DNA of 56,205 nucleotides from Streptomyces bambusae (GTDB taxonomy: Bacteria; Actinomycetota; Actinomycetes; Streptomycetales; Streptomycetaceae), in assembly GCF_020532645.1 (NCBI RefSeq), contig NZ_JAJAUZ010000049.1, positions 1 through 56,205 of the forward strand, written 5' to 3'. Below, piece after piece: positions 16,840-25,295 of this stretch. Within the stretch, counting starts at the first letter, position 1, and each line of letters starts with the position of its first letter. The translations under genes were made by a program, and so were the position numbers. A model generated the notes under the pieces. That model worked only from the letters and a program-made list of their open reading frames with translations, did not search any database and was not told the origin of the DNA.

Positions 16840-17343
16840 TCAGTGCAAGGACGAACCGGCGGGAATGGCCTTCGCGATGGCCGGCCCCAGCGGAACCAGC
16901 AGTCCGGCGTCCGTGGCGTGCGCCTTGTCGACCACGACCTCGACGTACGCCTGCCGGCCGCCGGTGACGAACCGGAACGAGCCGTCGGCCCGCTGCTTCT
17001 CGATCAGCCAGCCGACGCCGTTCACCTCGACCTGACCGGTGGTCGCGGTCGCGAGAATCAGGTCGACGGGTTTCGGGATGCCGCAGCGCAGTACGATCGC
17101 TCCGCCGCCCCACGCGGCGGTCAGACCCGACGCGGGCACGGTGGCAGAACGGTCCTCGCCGGCCACCGTCTCCGGAAGCTCCCCGTGCAACGCCGCACAG
17201 AGCTCCGCGACGTCCGCGGGCGGGGCAGGCGGAGGTTCCACCTGCGCACGCACGTCACCTGAGGAGCACCCTGCGAGGGCCGCGAGCAGAGCGGCGGCCG
17301 ACGCGGGCAGCAGGAGGAAGGGCCGGCGGCGGAAGAACGTCAC
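16840..17343 (-). CDS. DUF3515-family lipoprotein
   Basis: 167 residues. Signal peptide with RRR, a hydrophobic core and lipobox LAGC (Cys26), so it is predicted to be diacylated and anchored outside the membrane. The mature part is a single DUF3515-like domain with paired Cys (about C49 and C83). Members occur in actinobacteria and have no known role. It lies downstream of the AsnC-type gene on the same strand, 20 bp apart, so the two are likely co-transcribed. Confidence 0.85.
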   Translation of the reverse strand: MTFFRRRPFLLLPASAAALLAALAGCSSGDVRAQVEPPPAPPADVAELCAALHGELPETVAGEDRSATVPASGLTAAWGGGAIVLRCGIPKPVDLILATATTGQVEVNGVGWLIEKQRADGSFRFVTGGRQAYVEVVVDKAHATDAGLLVPLGPAIAKAIPAGSSLH

Positions 17344-17363
17344 CGGCCAAGACTAGACGGGGG

Positions 17364-17597
17364 CTACAGATGGACGACCGGGCAGGTCAGGGTGCGGGTG
17401 ATCCCCTCCACCTGCTGGACCTTGGCGACCACCATGCGACCGAGGTCGTCGACGGTGTCGGCCTGCGCCCGGACGATCACGTCGTACGGGCCCGTCACGT
17501 CCTCCGCCTGGATCACCCCCGGGATCTTGGCGATGGACTCGGCGACCAGCGACGCCTTGCCCACCTCGGTCTGGATGAGGATGTACGCCTGTACCAC
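17364..17597 (-). CDS. Stand-alone Lrp/AsnC ligand-binding (RAM) domain protein
   Basis: 77 residues starting MVQAYILIQTEVGKA. It is the whole effector domain of an Lrp/AsnC regulator without the helix-turn-helix (GVIQAEDVTGPYDVIVRAQA is the classic RAM core). Such proteins form amino-acid-binding oligomers and may modulate full-length Lrp proteins. No DNA-binding part lies upstream, so it is a natural short protein rather than a truncation. Confidence 0.88.
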   Translation of the reverse strand: MVQAYILIQTEVGKASLVAESIAKIPGVIQAEDVTGPYDVIVRAQADTVDDLGRMVVAKVQQVEGITRTLTCPVVHL

Positions 17598-17860
17598 GGA
17601 ACCTCCAGGGCGGCCACGAGGATGATCTCCCCTAACCTTCGGGTGGGGACGGCCCCGGCCCGGACACGGACACGGCGGGACGGCCCCAGGGAAGAAGGGA
17701 CGCCACGGTACCGCGTCGCCGACTGCCGGGGGGAGACCCCCGGGTACGGCGCCGCGCCCACCGGGGCGTACGGGGAGCAGAAGTTGACGTATCTGTTGAC
17801 GGTACCTACAGCAGTGACGGCTCGCGACCGCAAGCCCACTGGGCCAGAAGGAGCACAGCG

Positions 17861-18838
17861 ATGAAGGGCACTGTGGGCGAGCTGGGGGAGTTCGGGCTCA
17901 TCAGAGAGCTCACCTCCCGGCTCACCACCACCCCGGCGGTACGACTGGGACCCGGCGACGACGCCGCGGTCGTGTCGGCACCCGACCGGCGGGTCGTGGC
18001 GAGCACGGACATCCTCCTGGAGGGCAGGCACTTCCGCCGGGACTGGTCCACCGCCTACGACGTCGGCCGCAAGGCCGCCGCACAGAACCTGGCCGACATC
18101 GCCGCCATGGGCGCCGTGCCCACCGCGCTGCTGCTCGGCCTCGTCGTCCCGGCCGAACTGCCGGTGACCTGGCCGACCGAGCTGATGGACGGCCTGCGCG
18201 ACGAGTGCCAGGTCGCCGGGGCCGCCGTGGTCGGCGGGGACGTCGTACGCGGCGACACCATCACGGTCGCCATCACCGCGCTCGGCGACCTGCGCAACCA
18301 CGAACCCGTCACCCGCGCCGGCGCCCAGCCCGGCGACGTCGTGGCGGTCACCGGCTGGCTCGGCTGGTCCGCGGCCGGCTTCGCGATCCTCTCGCGCGGC
18401 TTCCGCTCCCCGCGGGCCTTCGTCGAGGCGCACCGCCGCCCGGAGCCCCCGTACCACGCGGGTCCCGCGGCCGCCGGGCTCGGCGCCACCGCGATGACGG
18501 ACGTCAGCGACGGCCTGGTCGCCGACCTCGGGCACATCGCCGAGGCCAGCAAGGTCCGCATCGACCTGCGCTCGGCCGCCATCGACGTGCCCACGCAGAT
18601 GAACGACATCGGCCAGGCCGTCGGCGTGGACCCGCTCCAGTGGGTGCTCACCGGCGGCGAGGACCACGCGATCGTCGCGACCTTCCCGCCGGACGTGAAG
18701 CTCCCGGCCCGCTGGAAGGTCATCGGAGAGGTCCTGCACCCGTCCGCACAGCCCCAGGTGACCGTGGACGGCGCGCCCTGGACCAGCACCGGCGGCTGGG
18801 ACCACTTCGGCGGCGAGATCGAGGACGTCAACCCGTGA
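17861..18838 (+). CDS. thiL: Thiamine-monophosphate kinase
   Basis: 325 residues from ATG 17861 with AGAAGGAG upstream. Makes thiamine diphosphate from thiamine monophosphate. GPGDDAAVV (Mg/ATP), the STDILLEGRHF region, TDVSDGLVADLGH and GGEDHAIVATFP fit the PurM-like fold. Overlaps thiD by 4 bp. No TPP riboswitch is visible in the 260 bp upstream. Confidence 0.95.
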   Translation: MKGTVGELGEFGLIRELTSRLTTTPAVRLGPGDDAAVVSAPDRRVVASTDILLEGRHFRRDWSTAYDVGRKAAAQNLADIAAMGAVPTALLLGLVVPAELPVTWPTELMDGLRDECQVAGAAVVGGDVVRGDTITVAITALGDLRNHEPVTRAGAQPGDVVAVTGWLGWSAAGFAILSRGFRSPRAFVEAHRRPEPPYHAGPAAAGLGATAMTDVSDGLVADLGHIAEASKVRIDLRSAAIDVPTQMNDIGQAVGVDPLQWVLTGGEDHAIVATFPPDVKLPARWKVIGEVLHPSAQPQVTVDGAPWTSTGGWDHFGGEIEDVNP

Positions 18839-19638
18839 CCGCGCTGCCGCCGCGCTGCCTCACCGTCGCCGGATCCGACTCCGGCGGCGGCGCGGGCATC
18901 CAGGCCGACCTCAAGACCATGCTGGCGCTCGGCGTGCACGGGATGAGCGTGGTCACCGCCGTGACCGCCCAGAACTCCGTGGGCGTGCACGGGGTCTGGG
19001 AACTGCCCCCGGAGGCCGTCACGGCCCAGTACCGGGCCGTCGTGGACGACATCGGAGTCCAGGCCGTCAAGACCGGCATGCTCGCCTCGGCCGCGCTCGT
19101 GGAGACGGTCGCCGGGCTGCTGCACGAGACCGGCGCCCCGGCCGTCGTCGACCCGGTCGGCGTCTCCAAGCACGGCGACCCGCTGCTGGCGCAGTCCGCG
19201 CTGGACGCCGTACGGACCCTGCTGCTGCCCGCGGCCACCGTCGCCACGCCCAACCTGGACGAAGTGGCGCAGCTCACCGGCATCCGCGCGGAGACCGAGG
19301 ACGACCTGCGGCGGGCCGCCGACGCCGTGCTCGGCTTCGGCCCCCGCTGGGCGCTGATCAAGGGCGGCCACCTGCCGGCCGCCGCGGACGCGGTGGACCT
19401 GCTCACCGACGGCACCGAGGAGCACTGGCTGCGGGCCCCGCGCGGCGCCAACCGGCACACCCACGGCACCGGCTGCACCCTCGCCAGCGCCGTCGCCGCC
19501 GGCCTGGCCGCGGGCCTCGCCGTGCCGGCCGCGGTGGCCGCCGCGAAGGAGTACGTCACCGGCGCGATCCGGGCCGGCTTCGCGCTCGGCGCGGGCATCG
19601 GCCCGGTCGATCACGCCTGGCGGCTGCGCACCGCATGA
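18835..19638 (+). CDS. thiD: Bifunctional hydroxymethylpyrimidine kinase / phosphomethylpyrimidine kinase
   Basis: 267 residues from GTG 18835 (GTGA overlap with thiL). Ribokinase-fold enzyme phosphorylating HMP twice for thiamine synthesis. VAGSDSGGGAGIQADLKT is the substrate signature, DPVGVSKHGD the central loop and HGTGCTLASAVAAG the anion hole with catalytic Asp replaced by Cys, normal for ThiD. Followed by a strong palindromic terminator. Confidence 0.95.
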   Translation: MTALPPRCLTVAGSDSGGGAGIQADLKTMLALGVHGMSVVTAVTAQNSVGVHGVWELPPEAVTAQYRAVVDDIGVQAVKTGMLASAALVETVAGLLHETGAPAVVDPVGVSKHGDPLLAQSALDAVRTLLLPAATVATPNLDEVAQLTGIRAETEDDLRRAADAVLGFGPRWALIKGGHLPAAADAVDLLTDGTEEHWLRAPRGANRHTHGTGCTLASAVAAGLAAGLAVPAAVAAAKEYVTGAIRAGFALGAGIGPVDHAWRLRTA

Positions 19639-19643
19639 CCCCG

Positions 19644-19673
19644 GGAGCGGGTGCCCGGCCGGGCACCCGCTCC
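19644..19673 (+). terminator. Terminator after thiD
   Basis: Perfect 30-bp palindrome beginning GGAGCGGGTG, immediately after the thiD stop. Confidence 0.8.
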
Positions 19674-19684
19674 GGAAAAGGCGG

Positions 19685-19715
19685 AAAGCCGGCCCGCCAG
19701 AGGCGGACCGGCTTT
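19685..19715 (-). terminator. Terminator after rpmB (minus strand)
   Basis: AAAGCCGG (19685-19692) pairs with CCGGCTTT (19708-19715), inner CCGCC/GGCGG. On the minus strand it ends in GCTTTCCGCCTTTTCC, a U-rich tail. Confidence 0.75.
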
Positions 19716-19753
19716 CGAGGCAACCGGAAAGGGCTGCGCTACGACGTGAAGCG

Positions 19754-19939
19754 TCAGCGCGAGACCTTGCCGGCCTTGATGCACGAGGTGCAGGCGTTGA
19801 GGCGCTTCGGCGTCCCACTGACCACGGCACGCACACGCTGGATGTTCGGGTTCCAGCGACGGGGCGTACGGCGGTGCGAGTGCGAGATGTTGTTGCCGAA
19901 GCCCGGCCCCTTGCCGCAAACGTCGCAGTTGGCAGCCAC
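19754..19939 (-). CDS. rpmB: 50S ribosomal protein L28, zinc-binding form
   Basis: 61 residues from GTG 19939 with TTTGGAG upstream. L28 family core SHSHRRTPRRWNPN with two CxxC pairs (CDVC and CTSC), so this is the zinc-binding C+ type. Streptomyces usually also carry a zinc-free paralogue under Zur control elsewhere. No Zur-box-like palindrome is seen here. The 5' leader is unusually structured (next entry). Confidence 0.96.
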   Translation of the reverse strand: MAANCDVCGKGPGFGNNISHSHRRTPRRWNPNIQRVRAVVSGTPKRLNACTSCIKAGKVSR

Positions 19940-20056
19940 AGGTCACTCCAAAGACTTCAGATGCACTTACAGTGAAATCCGGCGCACCGGAATCAGAGAT
20001 CTGAAGTGGTTTGCCGGGGGATGGCCCGATTCGCATCGGGCAACCGGAGCAGCATA
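19940..20056 (-). promoter_or_regulatory. rpmB promoter and structured 5' leader (candidate cis-regulatory RNA)
   Basis: A -10-like TATGCT (complement of 20051-20056) would give a leader of about 105 nt. In RNA order it holds a 7-bp hairpin (20041-20024, loop GCGA), then a possible three-way junction: P1 ACUUCAGAU/AUCUGAAGU (20007-19999 with 19962-19954, 9 bp), P2 UCCGG-UGCG-CCGGA (19991-19978) and P3 CACU-GUA-AGUG (19974-19964). P1 ends 5-6 nt before the UUUGGAG ribosome-binding site. Pairing is exact by eye; regulation is inference. Confidence 0.45.
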
Positions 20057-20183
20057 CAACGACTGCTTCGGTCCAAGAAAACTACCACGGCTTCCGCGGC
20101 CTTGGCTCCGGGAGGTACCCCGCGACCCCCGCCCCCCTTCGTTACGCTGCGGTGCAGACCGCCCGCCCAAGGAGGAACACCAG

Positions 20184-21809
20184 GTGCCGCACCCGCCGCA
20201 GACCCTCGACGCCGCTGCGGTGCACACCTGGAGCTCGCTGGCCGTGTCCGCCCTGGGCCGGGCCCGCGAGGACATCGACGCGATCAACGTCTACCCGGTC
20301 GCCGACTGCGACACCGGCACCAACCTCCTGATGACCGCCGAATCCGGTGCCCGGGAAGTCGCCGCCGCCTTCGGCCGGGACGGCGCCGCCCCCACTCCGG
20401 GCGAGGCCCTCCGGGCGTACGCGCACGGCGCCCTCATAGGCGCCCGCGGCAACTCCGGCACCATCCTCGCCCAGCTCCTGCGCGGCCTGGCCGAGGCCCT
20501 GGCCGGGGAGTCCGCCGGGTCCGGCCCGGACCTGGCCCGCGCCCTGCACCGGGCCGCCGCATCCGGCTACCAGGCCGTCGCCCACCCCGTCGAGGGCACC
20601 ATGCTCACCGTCGCCGCGGCCGCCGCACGGGCCGCCGCGGCCGCCGGCGACGCGAGCCCGGACGCCGTGGCCCGCGCCGCCTACGACGGGGCGCGGGCCG
20701 CCCTCGACCGCACCCCCGGCCAGCTCGGCGTCCTCGGCGCCGCCGGGGTCGTCGACGCCGGCGGCTGCGGCGTCGTCGCCGTCCTCGGCGCCCTCTGGCA
20801 GACCCTGTCCGGACGGGAACCCGGCCCCGGACCGGCCCTCACCCGTCCCGCAGCCCCCGCACCCGCATCCGCCGGCGGCCCCTGCGACGCCGCCCACCAC
20901 GAAGGCCCCCGCTACGAGGTGGTCTACCTCCTCGACGCCGAGGACCCGGCCGTCGAGCGGCTGCGCACCGCCCTCGACTCCCTCGGCGACTCCCTCGTCG
21001 TGGTCGGCGGCGGCGGACTGTGGAACGTGCACGTCCACGTCGACGACCCCGGCGCGGCCGTCGAAGCCGGCGTCGAGGCCGGCCGGCCGCACCGGATCCG
21101 CATCACCCACTTCGGCGACCAGCGGCTGCAGGCCCGCGGCGAACGCGCCCAGCGCGCCGTCGTCGCCGTCGTCGCCGGCGAAGGACTCGCGGACCTCTGC
21201 GGCGAGGCCGGTGCCACCACCGTCCCGGTCCGCCCCGGCGAGCCGCCCACCGCCGCGGAACTCCTCGACGCCGTCCACCGCGCGCACGCCCGCGAGGTCG
21301 TCCTGCTGCCCAACGACGCCGAACTCCGCCAGGCCGCCGCCACGGCCGCCGAACAGGCCCGAGGCGAGGGCGTACGGGTCGCCCTGATCCCCACCCGGTC
21401 CGCGGTCCAGGGCCTCGCCGCCCTCGCCGTCCACGATCCGGACGGCAGCTTCGACGAGGACGTCGTCGCCATGACAGCCGCCGCCGGCGCCACCCGCTAC
21501 GGCGAACTCGCCGTCGCCGAACGCCGGTCCTTCACCTCCGCCGGCATCTGCCAGGCCGGGGACGTCCTCGGCCTCATCGACGGCGACGTCGCCGTCATCG
21601 GCACCGAACTCCCCGGCACCGCCGAAGCCGTCCTCCAGCGGATGCTCGGCTCCGGCGGTGAACTCGTCACCCTCGTCCTCGGCCCCGACGTCCCCGACGC
21701 GCTCGCCGACCGCCTCCAGGACTACGTACGCGAGCGCCACCTCGCCGTCGACACCGTCACCTACCGCGGCGGCCGGCACTCCGCACCGCTGCTCATCGGC
21801 GTCGAATAG
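20184..21809 (+). CDS. fakA: DAK2 (DhaL)/DegV-like domain protein, FakA (YloV)-like fatty acid kinase
   Basis: 541 residues from GTG 20184 with AAGGAGGAA upstream. The N-terminal DhaL kinase domain carries INVYPVADCDTGTN (Mg ligands) and GARGNSGTILAQLLRG; the C-terminal half is a DegV-like module found in FakA/YloV. FakA phosphorylates fatty acids bound to FakB; the domain layout and location between rpmB and recG are those of B. subtilis yloV. The ligand motif reads DCD where DGD is usual. Kinase activity here is inferred. Confidence 0.82.
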   Translation: MPHPPQTLDAAAVHTWSSLAVSALGRAREDIDAINVYPVADCDTGTNLLMTAESGAREVAAAFGRDGAAPTPGEALRAYAHGALIGARGNSGTILAQLLRGLAEALAGESAGSGPDLARALHRAAASGYQAVAHPVEGTMLTVAAAAARAAAAAGDASPDAVARAAYDGARAALDRTPGQLGVLGAAGVVDAGGCGVVAVLGALWQTLSGREPGPGPALTRPAAPAPASAGGPCDAAHHEGPRYEVVYLLDAEDPAVERLRTALDSLGDSLVVVGGGGLWNVHVHVDDPGAAVEAGVEAGRPHRIRITHFGDQRLQARGERAQRAVVAVVAGEGLADLCGEAGATTVPVRPGEPPTAAELLDAVHRAHAREVVLLPNDAELRQAAATAAEQARGEGVRVALIPTRSAVQGLAALAVHDPDGSFDEDVVAMTAAAGATRYGELAVAERRSFTSAGICQAGDVLGLIDGDVAVIGTELPGTAEAVLQRMLGSGGELVTLVLGPDVPDALADRLQDYVRERHLAVDTVTYRGGRHSAPLLIGVE

Positions 21810-21876
21810 GGCCGCCCGCCCCGCACCGGCGGCGCCGGGCCGCCCCGCTGTCGGTCCCATGGTGTGGAATGAGGGC

Positions 21877-24072
21877 GTGCCCGCGCTCGACGAACCGCTC
21901 AAGAAGACGCTCGGCCCCGCCACCGCCAAGGTGCTGGCCGAACACCTCGGCCTGCACACGGTCGGCGACCTGCTGCACCACTACCCGCGCCGGTACGCCG
22001 AACGCGGCGAGCTGACCCCGCTCGCCGGCCTCGGAGACCAGCTCGACGAGCACGTCACCGTCGTCGCCCAGGTGGCCGAGGCCCGCGTGCTGACCTTCAA
22101 CGGCGGCCGCGGCAAGCGCCTCGAAGTCACCATTACCGACGGCAGCGGCCGCCTCCAGCTGGTCTTCTTCGGCAAGGGCGTCCACAAGCCGCACAAGGAC
22201 CTGCAGCCCGGCAGCCGCGCGATGTTCGCCGGCAAGGTCTCGGTCTTCAACCGCAAGCTGCAGCTCGCCCACCCCGCGTACGAGCCGCTCGGCGGCGACG
22301 CGGGCGACGCCGACGCCGTCGACGCCTTCGCCGGCCGGCTGATCCCGATCTACCCCGCCTGCAAGCAGCTGGAGTCCTGGAAGATCGCCAAGGCGGTCGA
22401 CGCGGTGCTGCCCAGCGCCCAGGACGCCGACGACCCGCTGCCGCCCGCCCTCCGCGACGGCCGCGGCCTGGTCCCGCTCCCCGAGGCCCTGCTCCGGATC
22501 CACCGGCCGCACACCAAGGCCGACATCGACGCGGCCCGGCAGCGCCTCAAATGGGACGAGGCCTTCGTCCTCCAGGTCGCCCTGGCCCGCCGCCGGTTCG
22601 CCGAGACCCAGCTCCCGGCGGTACCGCGGCGGCCCGCGCCCGGCGGCCTCCTCGACGCGTTCGACGCCAGGCTGCCCTTCACCCTCACCGAAGGCCAGCA
22701 GACCGTCTCGAAGGAGATCTTCGACGACCTCGCCACCGACCACCCCATGCACCGCCTCCTCCAGGGCGAGGTCGGCTCGGGAAAGACCATGGTCGCCCTC
22801 CGCGCCATGCTCGCCGTCGTCGACTCCGGCGGGCAGGCCGCCATGCTCGCCCCCACCGAAGTGCTCGCCCAGCAGCACCACCGGTCGATCACCGAGATGA
22901 TGGGCGAGCTCGCCGAAGGCGGCATGCTCGGCGGTGCCGAGCAGGGCACCAAAGTGGTGCTGCTCACCGGGTCGATGGGCGTGCCCGCCCGCCGCCGGGC
23001 CCTCCTCGACCTCGTCACCGGCGAGGCCGGCATCGTCATCGGGACCCACGCCCTCATCGAGGACAAGGTCCAGTTCCACGACCTCGGCCTGGTCGTCGTC
23101 GACGAGCAGCACCGCTTCGGCGTCGAGCAGCGCGACGCCCTGCGCGGCAAGGGCAAGCAGCCCCCGCACCTGCTGGTCATGACCGCCACCCCGATCCCGC
23201 GGACCGTCGCCATGACCGTCTTCGGCGACCTGGAGACCTCCGTACTCGACCAGCTGCCCGCCGGCCGCTCGCCCATCGCCACCCACGTCGTGCCCGCCAA
23301 GGACAAGCCGCACTTCCTCAGCCGCGCCTGGGAACGGGTCCGCGAAGAGGTCGGCAACGGCCACCAGGCGTACGTGGTCTGCCCGCGGATCGGCGACGAC
23401 GCCGACGAGGCCGCCGCGGCCAAGGCCCGCAAGTCCGCCGAGGACGAGGCGGAGAAGCGGCCCCCGCTCGCCGTCCTCGACACCGCCGAGCAGCTCGCGA
23501 AGGGCCCGCTCGCCGGTCTCGCCGTCGAGGTGCTGCACGGCCGGATGGACCCCGCCGACAAGGACGACGTGATGCGCCGGTTCGCCGCCGGCGAGGTCCA
23601 GGTCCTCGTCGCCACCACCGTCATCGAGGTCGGGGTGAACGTGCCGAACTCCACCGTCATGGTGATCATGGACGCCGACCGGTTCGGCGTCTCCCAGCTG
23701 CACCAGCTCCGCGGCCGGGTCGGCCGCGGCTCCGCCCCCGGGCTGTGCCTGCTGGTCACCGAGATGCCCGAGGCCGCCCCCGCCCGCGCCCGGCTCGGCG
23801 CCGTCGCCGCCACCCTCGACGGCTTCGAACTCTCCCGCATCGACCTCGAACAGCGCCGCGAGGGCGACGTCCTCGGCCAGGCCCAGTCCGGAGTGCGGTC
23901 CTCGCTGCGGATGCTCGCCGTCATCGAGGACGAGGAGGTCATCGCCCAGGCCCGAGAAGAGGCCGTCCGGGTCGTCGCCGCCGACCCCGGACTCGCCGGG
24001 CTGCCCGCCCTGCGGACCGCCCTGGACGCCCTCCTCGACGCCGAGCGGGAGCAGTACCTGGAGAAGGGCTGA
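21877..24072 (+). CDS. recG: ATP-dependent DNA helicase RecG
   Basis: About 731 residues from GTG 21877; ATG 21859 is an alternative. The N-terminal wedge/OB domain (near 60-150) is followed by superfamily 2 helicase motifs: I GEVGSGKT, II VVDEQHRFG (DEQH box), III TATPIPRT, VI QLRGRVGRG. It remodels stalled replication forks and Holliday junctions. The motif I to VI span, the TRG-like segment and the C-terminus (about 730 residues) are complete. Confidence 0.95.
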   Translation: MPALDEPLKKTLGPATAKVLAEHLGLHTVGDLLHHYPRRYAERGELTPLAGLGDQLDEHVTVVAQVAEARVLTFNGGRGKRLEVTITDGSGRLQLVFFGKGVHKPHKDLQPGSRAMFAGKVSVFNRKLQLAHPAYEPLGGDAGDADAVDAFAGRLIPIYPACKQLESWKIAKAVDAVLPSAQDADDPLPPALRDGRGLVPLPEALLRIHRPHTKADIDAARQRLKWDEAFVLQVALARRRFAETQLPAVPRRPAPGGLLDAFDARLPFTLTEGQQTVSKEIFDDLATDHPMHRLLQGEVGSGKTMVALRAMLAVVDSGGQAAMLAPTEVLAQQHHRSITEMMGELAEGGMLGGAEQGTKVVLLTGSMGVPARRRALLDLVTGEAGIVIGTHALIEDKVQFHDLGLVVVDEQHRFGVEQRDALRGKGKQPPHLLVMTATPIPRTVAMTVFGDLETSVLDQLPAGRSPIATHVVPAKDKPHFLSRAWERVREEVGNGHQAYVVCPRIGDDADEAAAAKARKSAEDEAEKRPPLAVLDTAEQLAKGPLAGLAVEVLHGRMDPADKDDVMRRFAAGEVQVLVATTVIEVGVNVPNSTVMVIMDADRFGVSQLHQLRGRVGRGSAPGLCLLVTEMPEAAPARARLGAVAATLDGFELSRIDLEQRREGDVLGQAQSGVRSSLRMLAVIEDEEVIAQAREEAVRVVAADPGLAGLPALRTALDALLDAEREQYLEKG

Positions 24073-24125
24073 CCCGGACGACCTATCGTGGAGTTGCCCC
24101 TGCCCGCCCGACGAAGGAAACCCTG

Positions 24126-24707
24126 ATGACCCGCGTGATCGCCGGTGTGGCCGGCGGCCGCCGGCTCGCCGTACCGCCCGGCACCGGCACCCGTCCGACC
24201 TCGGACCGGGCGCGGGAGGGCCTGTTCTCCACGTGGGAGTCGCTCCACGGGGTCGACGGGGCCCGCGTCCTCGACCTCTACGGCGGCTCCGGAGCCGTGG
24301 GACTCGAAGCCCTCTCCCGCGGCGCCGCCCACACCCTGCTCGTCGAGGCCGACCCCAGGGCCGCGAAGGCCATCCGCGACAACATCAGCGCCCTCGGCCT
24401 GCCCGGCGCCGAGTTCCGGGCGGGCAAGGCCGAGCAGATCGTGGCGGGCCCGGCGCCCGCCGAGGCGTACGACATCGTCTTCCTCGACCCGCCGTACGCC
24501 GTCACCAATGATGATCTTCGAGAGATCCTGCTCACACTCCGCGCCCAGGGCTGGCTCACGGACGACGCGCTCGTCACCGTGGAGCGCAGCACCCGAGGCG
24601 GGCCGTTCCCCTGGCCCGACGGCTTCGACCCCCTGAGGTCCCGGCGCTACGGCGAAGGCACCCTTTGGTACGGTCGCGCCGCCTCAACCAGCGAAAACGC
24701 ATCATGA
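24126..24707 (+). CDS. rsmD: 16S rRNA (guanine(966)-N(2))-methyltransferase
   Basis: 193 residues from ATG 24126 with GAAGGAAA upstream. N-terminus MTRVIAGVAGGRRLAVP and RPTSDRAREGLFS are RsmD signatures; the SAM site is LDLYGGSGAVGLEALSRGA and the catalytic motif IV is FLDPPYA. Methylates G966 of 16S rRNA in the 30S subunit. Usual partner of coaD, whose possible ATG start overlaps this stop. Confidence 0.95.
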   Translation: MTRVIAGVAGGRRLAVPPGTGTRPTSDRAREGLFSTWESLHGVDGARVLDLYGGSGAVGLEALSRGAAHTLLVEADPRAAKAIRDNISALGLPGAEFRAGKAEQIVAGPAPAEAYDIVFLDPPYAVTNDDLREILLTLRAQGWLTDDALVTVERSTRGGPFPWPDGFDPLRSRRYGEGTLWYGRAASTSENAS

Positions 24708-24733
24708 CCGGACCGGAGAGCGAGGGAGTTCGC

Positions 24734-25213
24734 GTGCGCCGCGCCGTCTGTCCGGGGTCCTTCGACCCCATCACCAACGGACATCTGGACATCATCGGAC
24801 GAGCCTCGAAGCTGTACGACGTCGTACACGTGGCCGTGATGATCAACTCGTCCAAGCAGGGCCTGTTCACCGTCGAGGAGCGGATCGAGCTGATCCGCGA
24901 GGTCACCGCCGACTACGGCAACGTCGAGGTCGAGTCCTTCCACGGCCTGCTCGTCGACTTCTGCAAGCAGCGCGACATCCCCGCCATCGTCAAGGGCCTG
25001 CGGGCGGTCAGCGACTTCGACTACGAGCTGCAGATGGCCCAGATGAACAACGGGCTCACCGGCGTCGAGACCCTGTTCGTCCCGACCAACCCCACGTACA
25101 GCTTCCTGTCCTCCTCGCTGGTCAAGGAGGTCGCGGCCTGGGGCGGGGACGTGACCCACCTGCTGCCCCCGGCCGTCAACACCGCCCTGGTCGAACGCCT
25201 GGCCGGCCGCTGA
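24734..25213 (+). CDS. coaD: Phosphopantetheine adenylyltransferase
   Basis: 159 residues from GTG 24734 (MRRAVCPGSFDPITNGHLD), chosen because CGAGGGAG lies 6 nt upstream; ATG 24704, overlapping the rsmD stop as ATGA, would give 169 residues. Fourth step of CoA synthesis. T/HxGH motif is TNGH, and the C-terminal signature is YSFLSSSLVKEVAAWGGDV. Confidence 0.95.
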   Translation: MRRAVCPGSFDPITNGHLDIIGRASKLYDVVHVAVMINSSKQGLFTVEERIELIREVTADYGNVEVESFHGLLVDFCKQRDIPAIVKGLRAVSDFDYELQMAQMNNGLTGVETLFVPTNPTYSFLSSSLVKEVAAWGGDVTHLLPPAVNTALVERLAGR

Positions 25214-25295
25214 CGTCCCCGCATCCGGTGTCGGACGGCCGCCTGCTCCCCGTACAGTCGTGCCGTCCGTCTCTGGAACAGCCGAGGCCGAGAGA

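Noticed and set aside
17598..17860. TPP riboswitch before thiL
   Set aside because: No THI-box core (CTGAGA with ACCTGA partners) could be found in the 260 bp upstream of thiL.
19940..20183. Zur box before rpmB
   Set aside because: No A/T-rich palindrome of the TGAAAATNATTTTCA type; only the structured leader is visible.
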